DNA of 28,066 bases from Brevundimonas sp. UBA2388 (GCA_002343425.1 DDSO01000147.1:549-28614); one strand, 5' to 3'; counted from the stretch's first letter, positions 16,176 to 25,310 are shown. The notes: generated from the letters alone by a model not told the origin. Translations and numbers: made by a program.

Positions 16176-16990
16176 CGCCGGGTCGGCGCCGGCGGGGCGA
16201 GGAAGGCCTGAATCACCCGGGCCGACGACGGCCGGCCGGCCACGCCCTGCACCGGGGCCACCACGATCCGAAGCTCGCCGCGCGCATAGGTGACCGAGGC
16301 CCGTTGGCCCTCGATGATGGTGATGCTCCGCAGCCGGTCAAGCGAGGAGCGGGCCGTCGGCGAGCGGGCGATCCTCAGGACCGCGTCGGTGGACAGGATC
16401 AGGGCCTCGACGGCCAGACCCTCGGCCTGCCCGTCGGTATCGACGTTGATCTCGATCAGCCGGCCCATCGTCTGGCTCAGCATGGCGCTGCGGCGGGCCA
16501 TCAGCTGGAACAGCTGGGTCGGCCCCAGGGTCGGTGGAATCAGGCTCTGACCGGGACCGGAGAAGGAGGCGGGGGAGCCACCGGGCGCCCGGGGCGTATA
16601 GACGGTCATGCCGCCGCCGGGGGTTACCCGCAGCAACTGGTCGCCGGCGTCATTGCGATAGATGACGTCGCCGCGCGGGGCGGCCGTCGGCCGCAGCACC
16701 CAGGTCTCGTCCCGCCGGTCGAAGCGCAACAGGGGCCGCGGGCCGGACCGGTCGAGGATGAAGCCCTCGCCCGATTCGGCGACATAGCGGCCGGTCGGGG
16801 GCGCGGCGCGCGCGGCTGCGGCATTGCGCTCGCGCAGCGATTGGCTCTGTTCGGCCTGGGCGTTGCCCTGGTTCTGCGCCTGGGCCTGGGAGGCCGTGGC
16901 CAGCGAAGACAGGGCCGCCGCCGCGAGGGCGATCGCCATCGCGGCCGGAAGCGGCGTGCGCGCCGTTCTGACCCTTGCCGTCAACTCCAT
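16172..16990 (-). CDS. Secreted hypothetical protein, possibly DUF4908
   Basis: A 272-residue protein with a long basic N-terminus and a hydrophobic stretch ending in SSLATASQAQAQ, a likely Sec signal peptide cleaved near residue 38. A Gln/Asn/Ala-rich segment follows, then a domain with GRYVAESGEGFILDRSGPRPLLRFDRRDETWVL, a middle block (TLGPTQLFQLMARRSAMLSQTMGRLIEI) and a beta-rich C-terminus (ASVTYARGELRIVVAP). It resembles Caulobacterales proteins annotated as DUF4908, but that link is from memory and uncertain. No catalytic motif is visible. It lies 48 bases downstream of phbB on the same strand and shares the CTAG stop overlap with gloB. Confidence 0.75.
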   Translation of the reverse strand: MELTARVRTARTPLPAAMAIALAAAALSSLATASQAQAQNQGNAQAEQSQSLRERNAAAARAAPPTGRYVAESGEGFILDRSGPRPLLRFDRRDETWVLRPTAAPRGDVIYRNDAGDQLLRVTPGGGMTVYTPRAPGGSPASFSGPGQSLIPPTLGPTQLFQLMARRSAMLSQTMGRLIEINVDTDGQAEGLAVEALILSTDAVLRIARSPTARSSLDRLRSITIIEGQRASVTYARGELRIVVAPVQGVAGRPSSARVIQAFLAPPAPTRR

Positions 16991-17038
16991 GACCGCAGTC
17001 GTGGAATCGCCCCGCGGCGGATTTTGGGCAGGACCGGG

Positions 17039-17764
<726 letters not shown>

Positions 17765-17861
17765 GTGCGTTTCCTTGTCCCTGTTGGCGGCCCGCTCTGA
17801 CGGAGGGCCTTCAACAGCAGGTTTAGCGGCGGGAGGGGCGAGGGTCGAGGGGCGGCGGACC

Positions 17862-17960
17862 AGGGATCAGGGATTACGGACTAGGGATGGGAAGGAGCGG
17901 GGCGCGCCGGCTATCCGATGGCGACAGCGATCAATCCCTAATCCCTCATCCCTAATCCCT
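17862..17960. repeat. Inverted arrays of a GGGATTA-like heptamer between phbB and the alcohol dehydrogenase gene
   Basis: Bases 17862-17888 and 17934-17960 are 27-bp inverted repeats matching at 23 positions, each built of 7-nt units. In the right arm the CCC triplets start at 17936, 17943, 17950 and 17957, so the minus strand reads four GGG runs with 4-nt loops, a canonical G-quadruplex pattern. It lies immediately 3' of the alcohol dehydrogenase stop codon and would be in that gene's 3' untranslated RNA. The left arm is the same array in degenerate form on the plus strand. The rest of the 195-base intergenic region shows nothing else I can support. Confidence 0.8.
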
Positions 17961-19018
17961 CAGATCCGCGCCATATCCAGCACGAACCGGTACCGCACGT
18001 CCGACTTCTCCAGCCGCGCATAGGCCTCGTTGATCTGGTCGGGGGCGATGACCTCGATGTCGCAGGCCAGGCCGTGCTCGGCGCAGAAGTCCAGCATCTC
18101 CTGGGTCTCGCGAATGCCGCCGATCAGCGACCCGGCCACGGCCCGGCGCCGCCACAGCAGGCCCATGGCATAGACCGGCAGGCCCTCGGTGGTCAGGCCC
18201 AGCATGACCATGGTGCCGTCCTTGGCCAGCAGGTTCACATGGCTGGCGATCTCGTGCGTCGCCGAGACGGTGTTGATGATCAGGTCGAAGCTCTCGCACG
18301 CCGCCTGCATCGCCGCCTTGTCCGAGTTGATCAGGAAATGCTTCGCCCCCATCCGCTCGGCGTCCGCCTTCTTGCGGTCCGAGGTCGACAGGACGGTAAC
18401 CTCCGCCCCCATGGCCGCCGCCTGTTTGACCGCCATATGGCCCAGGCCGCCCAGGCCGATCACCGCGACCTTCGATCCCGGCCCGACCTTCCAGTGCTTC
18501 AGCGGCGAATAGGTGGTGATCCCGGCGCACAGCAGGGGCGCGGCGGCGTCCAGCGGAATGCTGTCGGGGATGGTCACGACATAGTTCTGATCGACCACGA
18601 TGGCGGTGGAATAGCCGCCCTGGGTGATCTTCTGGCCGATGTCGCCCCCCTTGGGATCGGGCGAGCCATAGGTCTGCACCATGCCGGGCACGCAATACTG
18701 CTCCTCGCCCTCGCGGCAGGGTTTGCACTGGCGACAGCTGTCGACCATGCAGCCGACGCCGACCCGGTCGCCGACCTTGAAGCGCGCGACATTGCCGCCC
18801 ACCGCCGTGACCACGCCCGCGATCTCGTGACCCGGCACGATCGGATAGGTCGTATTGCCCAGGTCGTTCTTCACGATGTGCAGGTCGGAGTGGCAGACGC
18901 CCGCATATTTGATCTCGATGGCCACGTCGTCCGGACCCGGATCGCGCCGGTTGAAGTCATAGGGCGACAGCGGGGCTGTGCTGGACGTGGCGGCGAAGGC
19001 GCGGGTGGCGATGGGCAT
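17960..19018 (-). CDS. Zinc-dependent alcohol dehydrogenase, YahK/cinnamyl-alcohol-dehydrogenase type
   Basis: A 352-residue medium-chain dehydrogenase, probably an NADP(H)-dependent aldehyde reductase of broad substrate range. Catalytic zinc ligands are C42 (GVCHSD), H64-E65 (PGHE) and C164 (LLCAGITTY); the four structural zinc cysteines are C95, C98, C101 and C109 in the CRQCKPCREGEEQYC stretch. The Rossmann motif GLGGLG is at 188-193 and is followed by STSDRKK, as in NADP-preferring YahK/AdhC proteins. AGGAG lies 8 bases upstream of the ATG at 19018. The stop codon directly abuts the heptamer repeat. Physiological substrate unknown; the gene may be monocistronic. Confidence 0.92.
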   Translation of the reverse strand: MPIATRAFAATSSTAPLSPYDFNRRDPGPDDVAIEIKYAGVCHSDLHIVKNDLGNTTYPIVPGHEIAGVVTAVGGNVARFKVGDRVGVGCMVDSCRQCKPCREGEEQYCVPGMVQTYGSPDPKGGDIGQKITQGGYSTAIVVDQNYVVTIPDSIPLDAAAPLLCAGITTYSPLKHWKVGPGSKVAVIGLGGLGHMAVKQAAAMGAEVTVLSTSDRKKADAERMGAKHFLINSDKAAMQAACESFDLIINTVSATHEIASHVNLLAKDGTMVMLGLTTEGLPVYAMGLLWRRRAVAGSLIGGIRETQEMLDFCAEHGLACDIEVIAPDQINEAYARLEKSDVRYRFVLDMARI

Positions 19019-19077
19019 GAGGGAGCTCCTGAAAGGCTGATCTCAAGTGAGCGCGCCGACGGCCCGGCGCAACGGGC

Positions 19078-19827
19078 TCAGGTCAATTTGGCGATCAGCG
19101 CCTGCGCCGCCGCCGGATTGCGCACCTTCGCCCCGGCGATGAAATAGGCGAAGACGTCGCCGCCCTTCGCCCAGTCGCGGGTCTGTTTGACGATCCCGTC
19201 CAGCTCGGCGGACGTCATCCCCGTCGGCTCGTCCTCGCGGCTCGACATCAGCCGGGCGTATCTGAAATCAGCCGTGGGCTGGTCGATCCGCGGCCACTCC
19301 GGCGCCTCCTCGTCGACCGCATAGACGATGGCCGCCCCGTATTTCGCCGCCAGATCGTAAAACTGCGGCGTGTCGAACGTCCCGCTGCGCACCTCCAGCG
19401 CATGCCGCAGCCGCACCCCGTCCTTCTCCTTCGGCAGCAGCTTCAGAAAGCCCTCGAAATCGACCGGATCGAACTTCTTGGTGGCCATGAACTGCCAGTT
19501 GATCGGCCCCAGCTTGTCGCCCAGCGCCGTCAGCCCCTGATCGAGAAACCGCCCGATGCTCTCGCCGCCTTCGGCCAGGATTTTCCGATTGGTGCAGAAC
19601 CGGCTGGCCTTGACCGCGAAGACGAACCCCTCGGGCGTCTCGTCGTGCCATTTCATCCAGGTCTCGGGCTTGAAGCCGGAATAGTAGGTGCCGTTGATCT
19701 CGATCGAGGTCAGCTTCGAGCTGGCGTACTCCAGCTCCTTCTTCTGGCTCAGCTTGTCCGGATAGAAGACCCCGCGCCATGGCTCATAGGTCCAGCCGCC
19801 GATGCCGACGCGAATGGTTCCGGTCAT
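19078..19827 (-). CDS. DUF72 family protein
   Basis: A 249-residue TIM-barrel-type DUF72 protein (E. coli YecE relatives). Family blocks seen: RVGIGGWTYEPWRGVFYP at the N-terminus, YASSKLTSIEINGTYYSGFKPETWMKWHDETPEGFVFAVKASRF, LGPINWQFMATKKFDPVDFEGFLKLLP, HALEVRSGTF and AYFIAGAKVRNPAAAQALI. The function of DUF72 is not established. The ATG at 19827 is preceded by GCGGAG; the frame continues upstream only as antisense-like reading of the CYTH gene. The CYTH gene ends 17 bases upstream, so the two are likely one operon. Confidence 0.9.
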   Translation of the reverse strand: MTGTIRVGIGGWTYEPWRGVFYPDKLSQKKELEYASSKLTSIEINGTYYSGFKPETWMKWHDETPEGFVFAVKASRFCTNRKILAEGGESIGRFLDQGLTALGDKLGPINWQFMATKKFDPVDFEGFLKLLPKEKDGVRLRHALEVRSGTFDTPQFYDLAAKYGAAIVYAVDEEAPEWPRIDQPTADFRYARLMSSREDEPTGMTSAELDGIVKQTRDWAKGGDVFAYFIAGAKVRNPAAAQALIAKLT

Positions 19828-19844
19828 GTCGTGCTCCGCTCGGA

Positions 19845-20354
19845 TCAGAAGGCCAGGGCCGCAGCATAGCCGGGATCGGCCAGCCGGGAATTGACGAACT
19901 CGCCCTGCCGGTCGCGCGGTACGGCATAGGCCACGAGCGGCGCGAGGGCGGGCAGCACCTCCGGCGGGGCGTCCATGCCCTCGGGCATCTCGCATTCGGC
20001 CATGGCGAAATAGCAGGCGCCGTCGGCGTCCAGCAGCAGGTCGATGTCCCATTGCAGGCCGTGCCGGTCGGTCACGGTCCGCCGCCGCTTGTGGATGCGC
20101 CGGTCGGTCAGCGGCCACAGGTCGTCGAAATCGCGCGGCTCGGTCATCGCCGTCTCGATCTCGATCAGCCGCCCGCCCGCCGGAATCTTGCAGGTGAAGG
20201 TGTCGGTCGCGACGCCGACCCGCGTCTGCCGCCGGATGCGGGCGTCGCCGGGCAGGTAGCCCTGCCGGATCTCGCTCCAGTCGTCCGGCGCCCACAGGGC
20301 CCGCACCGCCGCTAGATCGGACAGGACGTATTTGCGCTCGTTCTCGGTCGGCAT
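19845..20354 (-). CDS. CYTH domain protein (triphosphate tunnel metalloenzyme)
   Basis: A 169-residue CYTH-superfamily protein. The signature ExExK is E4-N-E6-R-K8 at the N-terminus, followed by alternating charged strands (IRQGYLPGDARIRRQTR, FTCKIPAGGRLIEIETAM, LQWDIDLLL, FAMAECEMPEG) expected for the eight-stranded tunnel that binds triphosphate substrates. Members include adenylate cyclase class IV, thiamine triphosphatase and inorganic triphosphatase; small bacterial single-domain forms are mostly simple triphosphatases, but the substrate here cannot be told. It lies 17 bases upstream of the DUF72 gene on the same strand. Confidence 0.88.
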   Translation of the reverse strand: MPTENERKYVLSDLAAVRALWAPDDWSEIRQGYLPGDARIRRQTRVGVATDTFTCKIPAGGRLIEIETAMTEPRDFDDLWPLTDRRIHKRRRTVTDRHGLQWDIDLLLDADGACYFAMAECEMPEGMDAPPEVLPALAPLVAYAVPRDRQGEFVNSRLADPGYAAALAF

Positions 20355-20439
20355 GGCGGGGTTCTAGCGCGGCGGCGGCGCCGTTGGAACGCAGGTCTGG
20401 CGGGCTTCGGCCGTCGCCTCGAACGGCAGGGGCGGCGCG

Positions 20440-21009
20440 TCAGCCCGCCGTGAAACGGATCGTGCGGACAGCCGCCTCGGCGGCCTCCAGTCCGTTGCCG
20501 AAACCGCTCGACGAGATCACCACGGACTGCGCCCCGTCGCTGACGACGGCCCACAGGCATTCGCCGGCGGCGGCGTGGAAGCCGGTTTCCGGCTCGCTGA
20601 TCCCGCAGGTGACCACGGCGCGCAGGCCGGACTGACCATTCACCTCGAACGCCTCGACCGCGACCGGCTCGAACCGGCCGTAGGTGGTCATCAGCCGCCC
20701 GTCGGCGTCTCGCTCAAAGCCGGCCTCTTCCGCGGCGACGGTCTCAAGCGAACCGGTGTGAACCTGGACCGTGAGCAGGTCGCGCATGAATTCCTCGGCG
20801 GCCGGGTCAGACAGGATCATGCAGCGCGGGCCCATCTCTTCATCGCAGGGACGCATCTGCAGACCGGCGGCCTTGTCGAAGGCGATGCCGAGCGCCGCGG
20901 GCGGCTGGGGCGCCGCCTGACGGGCTTCAGGCTCCGATACCGCTGCGGGCTCCCCGCACCCGGCAAGCCCCAGTGCGGCCACGACCGCGACAACGCCCAA
21001 ATTGTTCAT
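20440..21009 (-). CDS. Predicted lipoprotein of unknown function
   Basis: A 189-residue protein. The ATG at 21009 gives a lipoprotein signal peptide (MNNLGVVAVVAALGLAGCGEP) with lipobox L-A-G-C; the frame is open to 21036, but that start would put polar residues in front of the signal. After a Pro/Ala/Glu-rich linker the mature domain has four cysteines (PCDEEMGPRCM, TCGIS and GECLW), which could form two disulfides in the periplasm. I do not recognise a family. It is 84 bases from the CYTH gene downstream and 65 from the hybrid kinase gene upstream, all on the minus strand. Confidence 0.78.
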   Translation of the reverse strand: MNNLGVVAVVAALGLAGCGEPAAVSEPEARQAAPQPPAALGIAFDKAAGLQMRPCDEEMGPRCMILSDPAAEEFMRDLLTVQVHTGSLETVAAEEAGFERDADGRLMTTYGRFEPVAVEAFEVNGQSGLRAVVTCGISEPETGFHAAAGECLWAVVSDGAQSVVISSSGFGNGLEAAEAAVRTIRFTAG

Positions 21010-21074
21010 GACCGGGTCTCCGCCTGTTGCGGCCAAGCCTGTGCCCGTTGGAGCCGGTGATCAAGGCCTGAGGT

Positions 21075-22718
21075 TCAGTCCCCCAGCACGGCCTGGATTC
21101 CCGCGATCAGGCTGACGGCCGTGATGGGCTTGGCGACGTGACTGTCCGCGCCCGCCGCAGCCGACTCCGCCCGGTGCTCGGCCATGGCGTTGGCGCTCAG
21201 CATGACGACGGGCGTACGGGTGCGGTGGGGCTGGGACGCCTCGAAGGCCCGGATCGCCCGGGTGGCTGTGAGCCCGTCCATCACCGGCATCTGCATGTCC
21301 ATCAGCACGACGTCGAAGACCCCGGCCTCAAAGGCCGCGACCGCCTGGGCGCCGTCGTCGGCGATGACCACCTCCGCGCCCTGACCCCCCAGAATCAACT
21401 GGACCACCCGCTGGTTGGTGGGGTGATCCTCGGCCAGAAGAATCCGGATCGGACGGCCGGTGAGCGCGGGCTCCGCCGCTCCGCCGGCGGCCTCGCGGGC
21501 GTCATAGTCGGCCAGGCTGCCGGCGCGATCCAGCGGCAGGACGAAGCGGAAGCGGCTGCCGGCGCCGGGCGTCGAGCGCGCCTCGATCGAACCGCCCATC
21601 ATCACCACCAGCGACCGGCAGATGGACAGGCCCAGACCCGTGCCGCCGAACCGGCGGGTGATGGTGCTGTCGGCCTGGTGAAAGCGCGCGAACAGATTGG
21701 CCGCGTGCCCGGCATTGAAGCCGACGCCTGTGTCCTCGACCGTGAACGCCAGCTGATGCGGGGCCGCCGGCATGTCTGGATCGTCCGGCCAGGCCTCGAT
21801 GCGCACGGTGACGGAGCCGGTGGCGGTGAATTTGATCGCATTGGACAGCAGATTGCCCAGCACCTGACGGATGCGGGTGCTGTCGCCCACGAACAGGCCG
21901 CGGGCCTCGGGCGTGCGCTCGACACGGAAGGCCAGGCCCTTGTCCTCGGCCCGCGCCGCCATGACCGCCAGCGGCTCCAGCGCCTCTTCGAGGTCGAAGG
22001 GGCGGGATTCCAGGTCCAGCTGCCCGGCTTCGATCTTGGAGACGTCGAGGATGTCGGACACCAGCCGTTCCAGCGTCACCCCCGACCCGCGGATCAGGGC
22101 GACCATCTCGGCCTGCTCGGGCGACAACGGCGTCCGCGACAGCGCATCCACGATGCCGATGACCCCGTTCAGCGGCGTCCGGATCTCATGGCTCATATTG
22201 GCGAGGAATTCGGATTTGGCGGTGTTGGCCGCCTCGGCCGCCGCCTTGGCGTCGATCAGCGCCTGTTCCGCGACGACCCGGTCGGTGACGTCGCGGGCGA
22301 CAGCGTAGATATGCTCGCCGAACCGGCGCGCGCGCCATTCCAGGGTGCGATAGCTGCCGTCCTTGTGACGATAGCGGTTGATGTGGCCGATCACCGGGTC
22401 GCCCGGCCGGCGATTCTCCACCTCCTGGATGCTGTCTCGTGTTCCGGGCAGATCGTCGGGATGAACCAGGGTCAACAGGGCGACACCCTGCATTTCCTCG
22501 GGCGAGTAGCCGAGCGCGTGGCGCCAGGAGGGACTGACCCGAACCACCCGGCCCTCGATGTCGCGGATGACCAGCAGATCCAGGGATACGTCGAAGAAGG
22601 TGGACAGGTCGGCGCCGCCGCCCGGGTCCGGGTCCGCCAGGAGCGCAGTCTCGCGGCCGTCCTCGTCCGCCCCGGTCCGCGCGATGCAACTCATGATACT
22701 GTGGTCCCCGACCGTCAC
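21075..22718 (-). CDS. Soluble PAS hybrid sensor histidine kinase with receiver domain
   Basis: A 547-residue cytoplasmic hybrid kinase without membrane helices. A PAS/PAC domain spans about residues 38-150 (FFDVSLDLLVIRDIEG, WRHALGYSPEEM, YRHKDGSYRTLEWRA); HisKA has H177 in FLANMSHEIRTPLNG; the ATPase domain has GNLLSNAIKF, EDTGVGF and GGTGLGLSI; the receiver has D474 (VLMDMQMPVMDG) and K530 (VAKPI). The start chosen is GTG at 22718, which has AAGG 9 bases upstream; ATG at 22694 (8 residues shorter) is the alternative. The domain order is that of many Caulobacterales orphan kinases. No cognate regulator is adjacent, and the signal is unknown. Confidence 0.92.
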   Translation of the reverse strand: MTVGDHSIMSCIARTGADEDGRETALLADPDPGGGADLSTFFDVSLDLLVIRDIEGRVVRVSPSWRHALGYSPEEMQGVALLTLVHPDDLPGTRDSIQEVENRRPGDPVIGHINRYRHKDGSYRTLEWRARRFGEHIYAVARDVTDRVVAEQALIDAKAAAEAANTAKSEFLANMSHEIRTPLNGVIGIVDALSRTPLSPEQAEMVALIRGSGVTLERLVSDILDVSKIEAGQLDLESRPFDLEEALEPLAVMAARAEDKGLAFRVERTPEARGLFVGDSTRIRQVLGNLLSNAIKFTATGSVTVRIEAWPDDPDMPAAPHQLAFTVEDTGVGFNAGHAANLFARFHQADSTITRRFGGTGLGLSICRSLVVMMGGSIEARSTPGAGSRFRFVLPLDRAGSLADYDAREAAGGAAEPALTGRPIRILLAEDHPTNQRVVQLILGGQGAEVVIADDGAQAVAAFEAGVFDVVLMDMQMPVMDGLTATRAIRAFEASQPHRTRTPVVMLSANAMAEHRAESAAAGADSHVAKPITAVSLIAGIQAVLGD

Positions 22719-22761
22719 CGGTCCTGACCTTGGCGCTGCCGGGTTAAGGGCGCATTGCCGT

Positions 22762-24123
22762 CTAGTAGGCGAAGTCCCGGTACATCCGGGTCAGGTCGCC
22801 CTGCCACTCGCCGTTGTACAGCGCCAGCAGCCGGTCGGCCGGAGTGATGCCGCTGTCGGCGATGTCCTCCAGCTCCGACAGATAGCCGCGCTCGTCGACC
22901 ATGCCGCCGCTGAAGCGGGCGCGGCTCTTCAGCCCCTCGCGGGCGATGCTGACCATGTCGACGGCCACGTCGCGCACCGTCCGCCCGGCCACCTCGGCCT
23001 TGAGACCCAGCCGCGTCACGTCGCGGCGCAGGCGTTCGTGGTCGGCGATGTCCCAGTCCTTGACCAGGTCCCAGGCGGCGGCCAGCGCCGCCCCGTCGTA
23101 CAGCACGCCCGCCCACAGGGCCTGCAGCGCACAGATCCGGCTCCACGGCCCGCCGTCGGCCCCGCGCATCTCCAGATACGACTTCAGCCGAACCTCGGGG
23201 AAGAGCGTGGTCAGGTGGTCGTTCCAGTCCTTCTTCGTCGCCCGCTCGCCGGGCAGGGCGGGCAGGCCGTCGGTCATGAAGCTGCGGAAAGACTGGCCGG
23301 ACAGGTCGACATAGGTGTCGCCGCGCTTGGCGAAATACATCGGCACGTCCAGCGCATAGTCGGCGTAGCGCTCGTAGCCGAAACCGTCTGCGAAGACGAA
23401 GTCGAGCATCCCCGTCCGGTCCGGATCGGTGTCGGTCCAGACATTGGCGCGCGAGGACAGGAAGCCGCTGGGCTTGCCCTCGATGAAGGGCGAACAGGCG
23501 AACAGGGCGGTGGCGATCGGCTGCAGCGCCAGCGAGGTGCGGAATTTGGCCACCATGTCGGCCTCGTCCGCGAAGTCCAGGTTCGACTGGATGGTGCAGG
23601 TGCGCAGCATCATGTCGAGGCCCAGCGACCCCTTCTTCGGCATATAGGCGCGCATGATCTTGTAGCGGCCCTTGGGCATGACCGGCACGTCCTCGCGCCG
23701 CCACATCGGGTCGAAGCCCGCGCCGATGAAGCCGAGGTTCAGCTGGTCGGCGACCTGTTTGACCTCCATCAGGTGCTGGCCGGTCTCGTTGCAGATGTCG
23801 TGGACATCCTTCAGCGGCGCGCCCGACAGCTCGAACTGCCCGCCCGGCTCCAGCGAGATCGAGCCGGTCATGCCTTCGTCGTTCTTGCGCTCGAGGGCGA
23901 TGACGTAGCCGGCCTCCTCGACGGGGCTCCAGCCGAAGCGTTGCAGGCCGGTCAGCATGGCCAGGATGCCGCCTTCACCCTCATAGGCCGGGCGGCGCAG
24001 GGTGGTGCGGTCGAAGCCGAATTTCTCGTGCTCGGCGCCGATGCGCCATTGGTCCTTCGGCTTGGCGCCCTTCGACATGGCGCCGATCAGGTCGTCCCGG
24101 GAAAGCGGCGCGGCGTCGGTCAT
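22762..24123 (-). CDS. gshA: Glutamate-cysteine ligase, plant/alphaproteobacterial type
   Basis: This enzyme makes gamma-glutamylcysteine, the first and limiting step of glutathione synthesis. At 453 residues it has the length of the plant-type class. Features seen are WRIGAEHEKFGF with the metal-binding glutamates, ISLEPGGQFELSGAPL, HICNETGQHL-like DICNETGQHL, MPKGRYKIMRAYMPKKGSLGLDMMLRTCTIQSNLDF and SYLEMRGADGGPW. AGAGGG lies about 8 bases before the ATG. rsmE ends 56 bases upstream, so the two are probably one transcript. Glutathione supplied by this pathway is used by gloB in the same window. Confidence 0.96.
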   Translation of the reverse strand: MTDAAPLSRDDLIGAMSKGAKPKDQWRIGAEHEKFGFDRTTLRRPAYEGEGGILAMLTGLQRFGWSPVEEAGYVIALERKNDEGMTGSISLEPGGQFELSGAPLKDVHDICNETGQHLMEVKQVADQLNLGFIGAGFDPMWRREDVPVMPKGRYKIMRAYMPKKGSLGLDMMLRTCTIQSNLDFADEADMVAKFRTSLALQPIATALFACSPFIEGKPSGFLSSRANVWTDTDPDRTGMLDFVFADGFGYERYADYALDVPMYFAKRGDTYVDLSGQSFRSFMTDGLPALPGERATKKDWNDHLTTLFPEVRLKSYLEMRGADGGPWSRICALQALWAGVLYDGAALAAAWDLVKDWDIADHERLRRDVTRLGLKAEVAGRTVRDVAVDMVSIAREGLKSRARFSGGMVDERGYLSELEDIADSGITPADRLLALYNGEWQGDLTRMYRDFAY

Positions 24124-24179
24124 GCATTCAGCCCTCTTGTCGCGGCTAGATGGGAGGGAAATCCCTCCCGCTCAAGGGG

Positions 24180-24911
24180 CTATCGCTCCCAATCGCCCAC
24201 GGCCGCCTGCCACAGCGTCAGGGCGGCGACCGCCGCGGTGTCCGCCCGCAGGATCCGGGGCCCCAGCGACACGGCGGTGGCGAAGGGCAGGGCCCGCAGC
24301 CGCGCCCGCTCTTCCGGCGAGAATCCGCCTTCGGGGCCGATCAGGATCGACCATGGACCGCCACCCGCCTCCGCCAGCGCCCCCATCACCGGCGCCCCGC
24401 CCGTCTCGTCGCAGAACATCAGCCGCCGCCCGGAGTCCGTGCCCGCCTCCCAGCCGTCCAGCAGGTCCGCCAGCTTCAACGGCTCATCGATCATCGGCAC
24501 ATCCAGCCGCCCGGTCTGTTCGGCGGCCTCGATGGCGATGGCGTCCAGCCGGTCCATACGCACATGCTGGACCTGCGTCCGCTGGGTGACCACCAGCCCG
24601 ACTCGCCGTGCGCCCAGTTCGGTGGCCTTCTCGACGGCGAATTCCAGAGCCGACTTCTTCACCACCGCGATCAGCAGCTGCACATCCGGCCCCATGACCT
24701 GCGGACGCAGCTGTTCCTCGGCCCGCAGCACCACGCCCTTTTTGAGAATCTCGGCGATGACGCAGCGCCACTCCCCCTCGCGCCCGTTGAACGCCAGCAG
24801 ACTGTCCCCGAGCTTCAACCGCATCACCTGGGTCAGGTAACGCGACTGGTCGAGCGTCGGCAGGACCGCGGCGTCGGGTGCGAGCGGGGTGGGGACGTGG
24901 AGGCGGATCAT
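24180..24911 (-). CDS. rsmE: 16S rRNA (uracil-1498-N3)-methyltransferase
   Basis: RsmE, a SPOUT-fold methyltransferase, methylates U1498 of 16S rRNA with S-adenosylmethionine. The 243-residue protein starts with the PUA-like domain (MIRLHVPTPLA, RYLTQVMRLKLGDSLLAFNG) and has the conserved KKSALEFAVEKATELGARR block, the SAM-knot motifs LIGPEGGFSPEE and LGPRILRADTAAVAAL at the C-terminus. The canonical residue in the last motif is usually Glu (RILRxETA); here it is Asp. It is immediately upstream of gshA. Its 5' side abuts the left arm of the inverted repeat at 24925. Confidence 0.95.
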   Translation of the reverse strand: MIRLHVPTPLAPDAAVLPTLDQSRYLTQVMRLKLGDSLLAFNGREGEWRCVIAEILKKGVVLRAEEQLRPQVMGPDVQLLIAVVKKSALEFAVEKATELGARRVGLVVTQRTQVQHVRMDRLDAIAIEAAEQTGRLDVPMIDEPLKLADLLDGWEAGTDSGRRLMFCDETGGAPVMGALAEAGGGPWSILIGPEGGFSPEERARLRALPFATAVSLGPRILRADTAAVAALTLWQAAVGDWER

Positions 24912-24981
24912 GGGGCAGGTTTAGCTTGTCATCCCCGACGAGCGAAGCGAGATCGGGGACGGCAAGGCCAACACAATCTCC

Positions 24982-25008
24982 GGCCCGGTCGGCTTGCCGA
25001 ACCGGGCC
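24982..25008 (-). terminator. Hairpin at the GIY-YIG stop codon
   Basis: GGCCCGGT (24982-24989) pairs with ACCGGGCC (25001-25008), and inside it CGGC (24990-24993) pairs with GCCG (24996-24999) across the loop TT, leaving A25000 bulged. On the minus strand it begins at the first base-paired position of the GIY-YIG stop codon. No T tract follows, so it could be a weak terminator or an mRNA-protecting stem. Confidence 0.45.
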
Positions 25009-25310
25009 TAGGCCTGATTGGCCAGCAGGTCGCCGTACAGGTCCGCCCAACGCGGATTCAGGTCCTCGACCAAGGCGAATTTCCACGCGCGTAGCCATCG
25101 TTTGATGCGCTTCTCACGCAAAATGGCCTGATCTACGTATTGATGGGTTTCGTACCAGACGAGCCGATCAATCGCACGCTCACAGGTATAGCCCGGGATC
25201 AGACTCTGCTTGTGCTCGCCAACGCGACGGATCAGGTCGTTGGTCATGCCAACGTACAGCCAGCCGCACGGACCGCTCGCGAGCATATACACATAGAAGT
25301 GCTTGGCCAT
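25008..25310 (-). CDS. Small GIY-YIG nuclease (UPF0213-like)
   Basis: A 100-residue single-domain GIY-YIG protein. The two strands of the motif read Y6-V-Y and Y19-V-G, followed by the conserved arginine in TNDLIRRVGEH; the metal-binding glutamate is E66 in QAILREKRIKRW, and N85 sits in LVEDLNPRWADLY, so all catalytic positions are present. The ATG at 25310 has GGAGA 5 bases upstream and is preferred over an upstream in-frame start at 25328. Such small stand-alone GIY-YIG proteins have no settled role; a DNA end- or structure-specific nuclease is the likely activity. The gene is centred between two perfect 37-bp inverted repeats, which suggests it belongs to the repeat unit. Confidence 0.92.
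   Translation of the reverse strand: MAKHFYVYMLASGPCGWLYVGMTNDLIRRVGEHKQSLIPGYTCERAIDRLVWYETHQYVDQAILREKRIKRWLRAWKFALVEDLNPRWADLYGDLLANQA

Noticed and set aside
21138..22727. Plus-strand open frame of 529 codons
   Set aside because: It is antisense to the PAS hybrid kinase; only a shadow of high-GC codon usage.
22558..24840. Long plus-strand open frame of 760 codons
   Set aside because: It lies antisense to the PAS kinase, gshA and rsmE, has no recognisable motifs and the skewed composition of a high-GC shadow frame.
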